Shown here: piece by piece, positions 22,601 to 33,800 of the stretch | Numbering within the stretch: position 1 is the stretch's first letter | Layout: each line of letters starts with the position of its first letter | Assembly: GCA_921293015.1 (NCBI GenBank) | Contig: OV121088.1 | Span: 15,909,645-15,973,644, forward strand | DNA: 64,000 nt | Reading direction: 5' to 3' | DNA from: Phorcus lineatus | Taxonomy: Eukaryota > Mollusca > Gastropoda > Trochida > Trochidae | Program-made: the position numbers and the translations under genes | Notes under the pieces: model-generated | The model's database searches: none | What the model was told of the DNA's origin: nothing | What the model saw: only the letters and a program-made list of their open reading frames with translations

Positions 22601-25600
22601 GCTTTGATCAATCTAATAGCAATGCTAATGCTGTGTTATTAAATCGGTTTATTTACAACATTGCTTTCATAAAACATAATTCATTATTTGTTCTCAGTTC
22701 AGAGTTTAGGTAAATTCAACAGCTGCACATCATAATAGTTCAGCCGCTTTCAACTGTCTATAATTTATCCGTTTTGTGCACAGCTAACCTTAGATTTGTT
22801 TTATGTCCAAGCCGACAGCCATTTTCATTGTTGATTGCAGGTCAATTGTAAAGGATTTTAAGCATTTTATTGCATCGACAGAAAGCTTAAGTGAATGAGT
22901 CCTCTTAAATCTTAAAATAGCCACTTTAAACCGTAAAAGCGTGCACTAGTGCCTTTAATCACTGAGCTAAGGGCAATGGATGAAATATTGTTTATCAAGG
23001 TATATCTGTAATTTCATCGATTTCTTCTACTCAGTATTATAATTGTTGTTCTTTTAACCATAACGTCTGCCATTTTTAGGGCTGCGGGCTTTATGTAAAA
23101 TTTTGATATTGCCATATCGTAGTTCATGAGTGTTTAAAGCAATTTTGCATAATATACTTCCGATCTTTTACAGTTTCTTTAGTCTGTTAGTATATAGATA
23201 GATATTAATTATTTCGCCGCTTATGGCTGAAACATAGCTCAAACAACTCCAATAAGTAATAATTAACTCACTTTTCAGTTTCTGTATAATTTACAATCAT
23301 GGATCTTTGTTGTGTATCAATGCATTTAAGTCTTTAGAAAATCATATATTCTAAATATTGTTCGTGTTTTTCTCAAGAGATTTTATGAATGGACAACACT
23401 CGCAGATTTAGAAACGTAGTTCTAGCCTCAATAGGACTTGATATGTAATCTTTAATGATGTACGTTTTTCGAGATTCGAGATGTTGCGATGGTTACACCT
23501 ATAAAGCCAATTAACAGGTAGACATTTCATGTCTGAAGCTCATTTGGCATCATGTGAGAACTTACCTCCCAATTAGCACTGACTGAGAAGGGTAACCCAA
23601 AGCATAGTTTAAATTGGGCAATACATTCTCCCATGCGTTGCAAATGAATGGGAATAAATATTGTTAACAAAATATAATTTTTACCATTTCTAGATGACAA
23701 TATTAAAAACTAACATATGTTGATCATAGTATGGCCCATCGAAAACATCCTTAATGAAAGTTGCCTTAGCTGTATTAATGCATATGTATACTGAACGCCA
23801 AAAGAAACGCGACTTAAGACGGTAATGGGAAATCAACAGCGTTTATTGTGATAAGGGTCAACTTGTAACGATTAAAGCAATTTTTACTGAACCATAGAAC
23901 TAGTCTCTTTAACAATCATTTCCCATAATAAATTAGTACCCGCCCTTTATTTGAATAACCCATTCAAAATCACTACGTCGATCGGACCTGCGAGCCTTTC
24001 GACACGCTTTAGTCTTGTTTTGAGAAAATTGGTTTGCAATACTAGCTCATAGCTTTCACTTTCATGATTTCAACCAATCAGGCGGGAAGATATCATTTTA
24101 AATTTCAAATTAGAATTTCAAAGCATGCGCTAACAACAGGCTGCTTAAAATTCAGCGTTACCAAACACATTTTACCACCACTCGTATCAAACCGTTTCGT
24201 GTCATAACATGATTCAAGGGGGGGGGGGGGGGGGGGGGGGGGGGTACTTTTAGATCAGATTCTCCTGATGAAGATTCAAAGGGGTGATAAAGTGCAGAGT
24301 ATCGAAAAAGCCCTCTGTGACCGAGTGTGAAGTTATTCTGGTATTCACTTTAGTCCTTTTTTTACATGTTTCTTAACATGTTCCATTTCCAGTAACATGG
24401 GATGCAGACGCCTCAAGTGCAAGGTCTTTTGCAGCATTGCCGAGGACCGAGTCGCATGCTAGAGAGGCTGGTTTTAAAAAGGTGTCCAATTGTGGGGGTA
24501 AGAGCCTCTAGTTTGAATTAATATGTTCAATTTGTATACCAACGAATCGGTTTTTTCCATCTTGTTTCATATATGTTCTGAGCGCTTAGTTTTTGAAATA
24601 ACGTGTAATGTTCATTTAAAGTATATGAAATCGCCGATATTTGTAGACAGTTGGACTATTAAGGATGTTCGCTCCTCAGTCACAGTGACAAAACTCAAAT
24701 AACCTTTAATCATAATGTTCTTATCTATTAAACCAAAATGAAGCGGTAACATCTCAGTTTTGATGATTTCTGATTAAATATTCACCAAAATTAAGAAACG
24801 TAGTATTTTCATTTTGAAATATTTCACAATTTTGCTGACTCAGCAAATTTTAATTGTAACTATCGTTTGAGCAAGTTCTATAATCTGTTTTTCTTAGAAA
24901 GTAGATGTTGTTGAATAAATATGATTTGTATGTATGCGTTCATGTATATTTTTCAAAAATGAGTGGGAGAAAGCATGTTTTTAGCTTGAAAAATAGCTTG
25001 AATGTTGATAATTTAATTGAAATGTTTGAATACATGTTGTGCCGTAGCGGCTAAAAACCCACAGTACCATATATATTTTATACCTTTTTCTGGAAGAAAA
25101 TTATGTTAACTCAAACACATTAAAAAAAAGTTTAATACATGAACCAATTTAAATCTAAGATTTATCAAAAAAGGTCATCATTTCCCCATTGACTCCCATG
25201 TTAAATCTCTGACTGACAAAGGGATCTTTGTCTTAAATATCTCGAAAAAAACCACACTAACCCCCATTTTTTGGGTTGATATTTCAAGCAAATACACTTA
25301 ACGTTTGAAAGAAACAAGTTAGAAAAAAAGTTTAATACTTTAAATTTGAGGAACGGACATCCTTAAGCCAAATCTGGAACGTCTGATATCAATAAAACGT
25401 TAACTTTTTATAAATAGTTAGTTTCATAAAATTCTTACTGATTCCATGTAAGTAGTTCATATTTTTGTTTGAAACTTTCAGGTATCTAATATTTATTAAT
25501 ACAATTACAATTCATACGCTGACATATGTGTCAGATGCCACCTTATCATTTTGTGTTGACAATATTTTTTCAATGAAATATAATAGTAATACATTATTTC

Positions 25601-28600
25601 TACCTTTAGACATATTTTAACCGAATGACAATGATTTTTCATTTAAGGTTGACAAGTATTTTGTGAGCGCTTCAATTATAAATTTAAACTTCATGTATGT
25701 TTAACATTTTTGTTATAAAAAGAAACTACAACCACAGGCCGACTATTCTTTAGATTAATTTTGCATTCTCTCCCCACAGAGGTAGCTCCGTTATATAGGA
25801 ATTTATGACGGAGCTACCTCTGTGCGGAGGGAATGTAGATTTGATGCAAACACTTTTTTGTTTGTTTACTTAACTAAAAATATTGCTTAATTCCAGTTTC
25901 ACCTCTGTTCACCGGAAAGCGTTACATGAAAGACAACGACACTGCTGTTGTACTACTATACGACACAAGGGGGTACATCGCTGGTATCCAGGCCGGGGTA
26001 AACTCTGAGTTCCATTTTACCCATATTTTTCTCTTCTCCTTCGAGCACTCGCCATCTTAAATAGAAACCAAAAGAGGTCATGTAATACGTCTCTTCCAAT
26101 TACATATATTTTTTCCGATAACACACACAGATGTGTATGATCAAGTACATGTGTCGCTATCAAAATGTAAAGGGATTTAAAGGAGTCAACACCCCTCGTC
26201 ATTGAAAATTATTTTCAAAATGTCATCGACTCAAGTGCCGAGAGGATTGTATTTAACATAACATGAAAGGATTACACGTTACAATGATTAACTGTTAGCA
26301 GTCGTTATTCTATTTATAAGAAAAAAACAAGGGCCTAAGCCTACAACCCTGCCACAGCCAAATTTTCACATAATGGAAAACTACGCAAAATTTAATACTG
26401 TATCACATTCAATTTGGGATTTGTGTCGAGCTTTGTTTAAGGATTACATACCAGCAACCATTGTTATATGAATATTGCAAATAGAGGTCACATGTTATAT
26501 TGTAATTAAAAACCTGGGTTTTTTTTATTTGCGTGTAGATACCGAAGACACAACCTAACGGGTTCCCATTTGCATCGTTGAAGAATCATCCATTTGTTCT
26601 GTTTGAAGACCACTACTACATCACAGCCTACTTCGTGAACCCTGGTAATAAAGTCAAGTTATGAAAGATCTGTAATGCAATGCTCCCTGTACGTGAGTCC
26701 GTCATAACATCTAGTGAAATACTGATTAATGTCATGGATTGACCTTCGACGATCTTTGAGCTGCCAATTAAACGTTCGACATGACAAGTCAAACTGTCCC
26801 GAATCTCTTGTTAGTCTTAATGAATAATGTGATTATCATTCACATTTGATATTCATTTAAGATGTGATCTGTGGAACTGGAAGGAAGCCACTAGCCTTTA
26901 GCATAGAGGGAACTGGACTAGATCTGTTCATCCAGAACGGAACGTCCCATCATCACGTGGTCAAGATCCCACACAGCGAGAATGAAATAACCGCAACCAA
27001 GTGGACGAAAGGGAAATGTTTCCCTACGATGGGTGAGTCAACATGACTTAAGACGGTAAAATCACCTAAATCAGTAGTGAAATATTTTACAAGGTGACAT
27101 GTCATGTTATTTAAATCTGTAAGAGACCTTGATAATCTATTGACTTCTTTGACACACTTATGCAACAATTATTTTCCCGTGAAGCAAAAACTACAAAACT
27201 GAAACAAGATAACTAAAGGTGATACTTAGAACCTAACCTATCATCACTCTTAAAGGAACGGAACTACGGCGCATTCATGTTTAAGATATGTTAGAAATGC
27301 GCAGTAAAATGCAGATCGTATTTAAAGATTCCGAAAAGGGTGCTATTTTTTATCATTTATATAATTCATACTAAAATGGCAATATTTCTTCGTGTTTCAG
27401 TTTTTAAAAAGAATTCATATCTTAAATTCTGTGCCAGAACTACACGGTAGACTTATAAGGCAGATTTAATTCAAAGGATTTTGCAAAGGGGTCTATTTTT
27501 TATCATTTATATCGTGATTGTATCAACGACAATATTCCTTTGTGTTTCATTTCAACAAAAATAAACAGTCATATTTCTATCATTCATGGGTTGAACATTC
27601 CTTTTTTGTAGGCATGCATTACTGGTACAACACGGCGAAGGACATGAGTTGTGATTATTTCTACCCTGTATTCCTTCTCTATAACGGCGGCAAGCTGAAC
27701 GCGTTTGGATGGGCTTTTGCTGCAGGATTGTCTTCAACACGATATGAGCACCCGACTCCTCAAGTATTTGGTGTAAGCTTATTTACTGATGCCATATTCT
27801 AATAACATTCCCCGTGCTTATCAGGATCCGAGAGTTATTGGTCATGGAATCTTTCTTTTTTTTTTAATTATCGTCACAAAAATTGTGATCAGACCTTACA
27901 GTATGTCTTAGAATGGAAATTGATTATCTTTATTTTGATTTACCGATTATTGTATTATAACTATTTCCCTAAAGGTTCTGAATGCGACAGTGCCTGAAAA
28001 CATTTACTGTTATCCTACAACGAAAACATTCTGTCTATAACAGTTCTGTAATTCTTTCTTGGCTAAAGGAGAAGAATATTGAGTTATAGTTAACCTTTAG
28101 TGCTTGCACGTATTGTTAGTGATGTTAAGTCTGTTACAAGAATCCGCGGGGTGGGGGAACCTGAAATTTTTCAAACATCTAGCCAGGTTTAAACACTCAA
28201 ATCATGCACCCTACTTCATTGCGTAGGTCTATATTGTATTTACAAGATTGGTAGCTCTTGGCGGGTTTCGAACCCTAGAATTTGTTGTCTTGTTGAAGTG
28301 TATTCATTATCTCCCATCTTTTCAATCGATATATTATACATTTGCTAAAATTAGTTTGAAATGTATGTTAATTTTGAAGTTATCGATATACATCTATTAA
28401 TTCATTGACGCACGATTTTCTAACACAAAACTACTATATCCAAATTATGAATGTCAAAGATATTGAACTTGCATATCCTTGACAATTTCACCAAAAATGA
28501 TTACTAAAGGTAGTACAGTAAAGAAAGGAATGCTGCAAATCCTTCAAGAATGGAACCTTTGATCCATATCAACTTAAATGTATTTTCGTGTTTGATATTT

Positions 28601-28771
28601 ACTTTTAAAATGTTATATATCAAAACTTAATGTTCTTTAGTTCAAAACATCATTTCCTCTTTTTATACTCAGGCCTTCATGGACCCGGTGCCGGAGTGTT
28701 TGAGTCACCAAGGGACGCTCTCAACCATGCATATCTACTTGACCAATACTCCTGAAAACAACAAGTGTTGA
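19675..28771 (+). CDS. Uncharacterised secreted six-cysteine protein, paralogue B
   Basis: Exons: 19675-19735, 20353-20376, 24393-24497, 25897-25997, 26539-26644, 26862-27032, 27612-27772, 28673-28771, giving 275 aa. Exons 2-8 have exactly the lengths and phases of paralogue A, including the 24-nt microexon (encoding YSWDGLK after a split serine codon) and a 99-nt last exon. Residues 1-16 (MLLSVLAATLFVSSQA) form a signal peptide with a likely cut after SQA. Shared landmarks are GKRYMKDND, KNHPFVLF, QNGTS, TKGKCFP, MHYWYN, LNAFGWAF and STMHIYLT, with the same six cysteines. This copy has an extra HHH in the fifth block. It ends normally, without satellite expansion, and an AATAAA lies at 29072. 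Role unknown; tandem duplication with paralogue A is clear. Confidence 0.88.
21036..21413. mobile_element. Foldback MITE, CATCCTGCT family, copy 1
   Basis: Starts CATCCTGCTACATCAGCG and ends with an approximate reverse complement (GATGTAGCAGGAT). The arms include GAATCCGCT and GCTAGCTATCTAACCAGCC. A segment with CTCGCATTAAGTAACAGCGG is directly doubled (about 21138-21238). Lies in intron 2 of paralogue B. Confidence 0.65.
21451..21771. mobile_element. Foldback MITE, CATCCTGCT family, copy 2
   Basis: A second inverted copy of the same family 40 bp downstream of the first. The left arm begins CATCCTGCTTTATCAGCG; the right arm contains GGAAGGAGCTGGATCAGCGG and TTACGCTG, while its extreme end is eroded. 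A third copy lies at 63209-63367. Confidence 0.65.
22352..22952. mobile_element. Uninterrupted copy of element family E
   Basis: 601 bp with inverted ends GCACTAGTGCAC. It matches the split copy in paralogue A over nearly its whole length (shared TCAAGTAATCTACCTCGTAA, AAAGACCGGAAGTATTTAAT, AGCAATGCTAATGCTGT). No coding capacity. Intron 2 of paralogue B. Confidence 0.75.
24218..24244 (+). repeat. Homopolymer run of 27 G
   Basis: Poly-G in intron 2 of paralogue B, 148 bp upstream of exon 3. It has the same reported length as the run at 1384. Confidence 0.9.
24663..25362. mobile_element. TTAA-flanked inverted-repeat element
   Basis: Inverted ends GGATGTTCGCTCCTCA and TGAGGAACGGACATCC, with TTAA directly outside each end (24659-24662 and 25363-25366). 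The TTAA duplication is typical of piggyBac-type insertion, but no transposase is present. Intron 3 of paralogue B. Confidence 0.6.
25764..25835. repeat. Strong hairpin
   Basis: CACAGAGGTAGCTCCGT pairs with ACGGAGCTACCTCTGTG across a short AT loop, and the outer CATTCTCTCC pairs with GGAGGGAATG. Intron 3 of paralogue B; no RNA class recognised. Confidence 0.8.
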
Positions 28772-29071
28772 CCACGGGTTAACCTTGCTGACCATTTGTC
28801 TATCAAGATTTAAAGCATACCAATCTCAACTTCTATTCTTTTAATTATTTCAAAGGACACACATTTCCTTACCAGTTATGGAGATTGGAGTGAGTTATTC
28901 CATGCGCGCTTGTTGTATTCCTATGCAAAAACTATTTTCATATTGTGATAGGGACACAGATTATGTTGGTGGTCAAATGTGTTAAACAATGTTAATGCTG
29001 TTTGGTTAACAAGCAGACTCGACTGTCACAGAAAATTGCCATTATAAGGCTAATTAGTACAGTAGAGGAAC

Positions 29072-29077
29072 AATAAA
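29072..29077 (+). terminator. Poly(A) signal, probable 3' end of paralogue B
   Basis: AATAAA about 300 bp after the stop codon, followed by a T-rich stretch. Confidence 0.5.
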
Positions 29078-30290
29078 ACTTTTTTTATGATTAGTGATCG
29101 AAAACGCGCCATGCAATTAGTGAAACGTAATTCGAGAAACATTTCTAAAGCAGACAAAAAGAAAAATATGGTTTGGTAGAATATAATAGGTCAATATAAG
29201 AAGTATTTACGTAACTAAGACGTAGAATTTTGGATTCTGAAAATTATATCAGCCATTTGTTTGAATATCATCAAACACATCTAAGCAAGCAATTTGACGT
29301 TATATCAAGACGTCACATTTAGGAATACTATGCATATAATGTGAGTTGAATTGAACTTAATAAGATATTCAGGCACGTATCAAAACCAAATTGTATTCCA
29401 TGAAACGTTCTCCATGTCACTTTAATACATCATTCCATTTGTTCAAACCCCTCGAGTATCTTTATATATCCCCGAAAGGACCACGACACGTCAGCGGCGC
29501 AATATTTTGGGGGTTCTACTCTGATAAGAATGGCGAGAATCAAATTCCTTTCACTTCTTTTACACTTGCATTAGAATAGAATATGAAAACGTACTGAACA
29601 ACATTACATTGTTATGATAATATGAGTCAAAGATAATACACATACCCATTGAATGAATTAGTTCTATTCATGTCATAGGTTTGATAGACACTGTTATTAT
29701 TATATTATTACATTAAATATCTTCAGGAAACAAGGTTTTTTCACATTCAGTAACCTGCTTCAAAGGATCTGTGGATTTTTTTTTATCTATTAATGATATA
29801 AGAGAAAACACGGATATCCCCTCGAATGTCGCCGCCGCCAATGGCTGAAATCTGCCCAAGTGACTTTTCGTTACTCGATCATGCGAATTTCGTTCCACCC
29901 AATTACGTAAGAAATCGGTTAAAAATAGTGTCAATATGCTGACTCGATAAGCATTAATATAACTCTCGTCAACAGTCGGTACATCTCGACAACATGAAAC
30001 TATTGACAACGTTTGAAATATACGTATAGGCTATATGGTTACAGCGATACGAGACAATTGACCTCATTGTTATCAGGGTATTGACGAGCTCTACTGATTC
30101 ATATAATTGGTTTTTGTGTTACTAAGTCATTAAATGTCAATTAGCGGTGCATTGTTACTGTCATCAAATACATGATTAAGTGGACAAGTGACAAAAACGG
30201 CAAATCTTTGGAATATTTAAAGCGCAGTCCAACAAAGTTTTCAGTCTGGTTTACTTGAATAAGTTTTTATGATGCCTCATATTACATCTC
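29078..30290. other. Intergenic region between paralogue B and ARH3
   Basis: No supported gene or long repeat. Open frames here (29391-29579, 29713-30009) show no recognisable domain or codon signal. Confidence 0.5.
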
Positions 30291-30575
30291 ATGAGGTCCG
30301 TGGTTCGAATCCCGCCAGGGGCTCGGCAACTTTGTCTGCAGTAGAGAACTGTTCTACACGCAGTCAGGTTTGGGTGCAATGCTACACTGAATATCAGCGT
30401 TACCACCCATGCATGGTTCGCTAGTTCCAGCCGATGCTCGCAGGTTTCACCGCAATGCATAGCCACAATGGTGTTGCGGGCTTTCTCCCTGCTATAATAC
30501 TAGCAGCCGCGATATAGGCCTAAGTGAAATAATCTTGAAAGAGGCGTTAAACACCAACTCACTCACTCACTCCAT
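30291..30575 (-). repeat. Dispersed SINE-like repeat with tRNA-type B box
   Basis: Copy 2 of the dispersed repeat, in the opposite orientation to copies 1 and 3. GGTTCGAATCC at 30302-30312 matches the T-arm/B-box consensus of tRNA-derived SINEs, and a CTCACTCACTCAC run ends the other side. It lies about 310 bp upstream of the ARH3 start. No convincing A box was found, so pol III transcription is uncertain. Confidence 0.65.
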
Positions 30576-30885
30576 CACACAACAAACCTACCGGCTACCG
30601 ATGGATTACAGGATACAATTGGTCATTTAATTACTTGGATACCTCCAAAGTAGTTCATTCTACAGAAAACATATTACAGAAACATATTACAACAAATTTC
30701 CAAACGATATAAAAACGCATAATTTTATTACGGTGCTTCAAATTTAGTCACTAATCGAAAACTCTCGAGATCGAATCGTTTAACAATTATTTTCCAACGC
30801 GGTATTACATTTGAAGCAGAGTACGAGAGTTACCCCCCTTGCAATAAACAAAACAAGTCTTTTTCGGAGGGAACGATAATTGTAA

Positions 30886-33800
30886 ATGCTGAAGAATTGC
30901 GTAAAGATGGCCAGTTTGTCTCGGTTCAAGGGTTCGTTGGTTGGAGCTGTAGTTGGTGATTGCATTGGAGCCATTTATGAGTGCGAAGGAAGTGTCAATC
31001 TAAAACAGTTGCTGAAAACGATTGACGATATCGAAACAGGTGATCTAAGATTACTTTCAGTTTTAGTCTCACTCATGTGTTTGGCAATGTGCTGAATGAA
31101 TAATTTGTTTAATCACAACCTGACCATGAATCTCCTTCTGGCCCAAAATTGCTAAAACTACTTTTCTTTTAGGAAAATAAAACCCACCAGCTCACTAATA
31201 TAGGGCATTTGAGTGAGGCAAATGATATAAGAACCAATTCGGCGGGGCTTGAACTTATCTTCTTGTTATCATTTCTTGTCTCATAATGTTCTTATGAAGT
31301 AAAGCTTAAAGCCAAGAATATTCATTTTAGATGACACTTACACATTTTGAAAGTCATAAAATTATTATGCAAAAATGCATATCAAGTACCAAAATAGATT
31401 TATGCAAGAGAAAAAGTGAAAGTGAAGTGAGAAAAATAATTTAACGATCTTATAAAAAGATAAGAAATACATTTTTCTTAAAATGATAAAACATTTTAAG
31501 ATCAACATTTTCTAATGTTATGTGACTTGTAAAAATAGACTTTAATCTATATATGTTTAGTCAAATGTATTCATAATGATTTTTTGTCTCCTTCAGACTA
31601 CAAGGAAAATTCTGTAAATACCTTAAAATTTACTGATGATACTGCAATGGCAAGAAGTGTCGCAGCTTCACTGATTAAACACAAAGGACTGAATATCAAG
31701 GACATGGCAAACAGGTTTTTTTCTTTTTACCTCAAGTTAAACTGGACAAACTAAACAACAATTTTATTAAACATTGGATCCCATTCTGATCATCAAAATA
31801 TTTTTTAAAAAATATTTGGATTTTAGTAAAGTATATATATTTATATATTTCTAAGTAATTTAACTTATTTGTTAACTTATTAGGAAATCACACATTGTTT
31901 AATTCATTGTGATATACTTAAATGTCTTTTACTTTTCCAACTTTGATGCAGTATTTCAAACCCCCTTTTTCTTTTGACTTTGAAAATTATTTTCAAAGGG
32001 TATAACAATAGGAATACATATAAAACCATGTTAATAGAAAATGACTTCTTTTAACAACTTATATTCAATCAAAATTTGCAAAACTTCTTCAGGTTCAATT
32101 AAGCTTGAAATTTTATCCCTGAAAGTAATTTCTGTCAACAGATTTGCAGACGAGTTCCACAAGGAACCAAATCGAGGGTATGGCGGTAGTGTCAGCGCTG
32201 TCTTTGAGGCGCTACATGGGAAAGATCTTGAGGATGTTTTCGCCCCAGCAAGGAAGCAGTTTGATGGAGAGGGATCGTTTGGTAACGGTGCGGCTATGAG
32301 GATTGCACCGCTAGCTCTATTCACCTTCCAAGATAATCATGACACTCTCAAAGTAAGTTGTCTTGTAAGTAAGTCTTGTCTTCTCACATACCCTCTGTTA
32401 CAAGTGGAGCAGTTTGTTCACTTAGAAGATTTGTTGCATTAGAGGGTAGCTGTGCAACTAGTAAATTTTTCAACTATTCCCTCAACCCTTGAGAAGACTG
32501 GAGCTCTTTCACCTGAGTGATGAGCACATATTTCTAATCAAATTAATTCAAGCTTTGATATAAAACATTATTTGATGGGTAAAATAAGTATGATGCTTGT
32601 ATTTCAAATTTTCACCTCTGGTGCTCAATTTATGACTCAATACCTAGGGAGAAAACTTCAGCTTATGTGCCATAGACATAACAGTAACAGCAACATATAT
32701 ATCTATTTCTCAAATATTTCAGCAATACACGGAGGAAATCTCGCGTCTCACCCACTCCCACCTTCAGGCTATTCAGGGAGCAGTGTTACAGAGCAGCGCC
32801 GTTGATCTGGCGCTAAGAGCCGACCCTAGCGTAGAGCTGGACAGAGAGAAGTTTCTTGATCAGCTGATTGAGAGGATGAAACCAATGGAGGAGGAAGCTG
32901 CCAAGAATAAATCACAAGATGTAACAAAGTCTCCACCACCTAAAAGGAAACCAAAAAGGTTTTTACCATTAGTTGTGGATTTTATGATAGATTGATCATC
33001 ACTTCCACTGAGCTCATCTTGGCAATGGCAAATCTTGATACCTTAAGGTGGTCAAAAAAGCTGTATGTCTTATAGTTGAATATAAAAACATGGTTAAAGT
33101 ATGGAACAAGTTTTGGCATTGTCAAACCAGATTTTTGATTGTTGCTTTGTTAGATGTAACCAATCACCAATCAATTTTGTATCGTTGGATTTAAAAAGCT
33201 GTCTATATTCTTTACAGCGAAAATTTTTTATTTGATATTTCAGGAAATCGGATACTGAGGATAACCCTTACTGTTACAAATTGGAGAAAATGAAGGAATT
33301 TCTGAAGGAAGATGTGTCTGTGGAAACAATTGAAGAAGTTTTAGGTTTGTTGCATCTTATTATAGATTTGTTTTCCCTTATCAGGCATTTAACTGGAGCT
33401 TTGTTTAATGTCAGCACATTTTAAAAGTACTTCATTTAATATCAAAATCCTTCCCAAGGCCTCCTTTAATGTCATAAGCTTAAATCAAAACATTCTAATA
33501 ACTATTAAGTTAATTTCAAGAAATTTTGATAATGTTTCAGTTTTACAAATTCTTCAATAATGGTAATGAAACTTAATTAGATGTTAAGAAACTCATTAGG
33601 GCCTCAGTTAAGATATTTGACTACTGCTGTAGTTATTGTTAAAATGTCTTAATTAATGTTGCATAATTTCATGAACTCTTCTTTAATTTTTTTTTCAGAC
33701 ATTTTATTACTGCTTCAATTAATGTTGTTAAATTTTATGATCTCTTCTGGACTGAAATGATGTTTAGATATTTTGATAATGCTTTAGTTAATGTAGAGAC

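Noticed and set aside
30291..30330. tRNA gene suggested by GGTTCGAATCC
   Set aside because: No acceptor stem or D/anticodon arms fold around it. It belongs to a dispersed repeat present three times.
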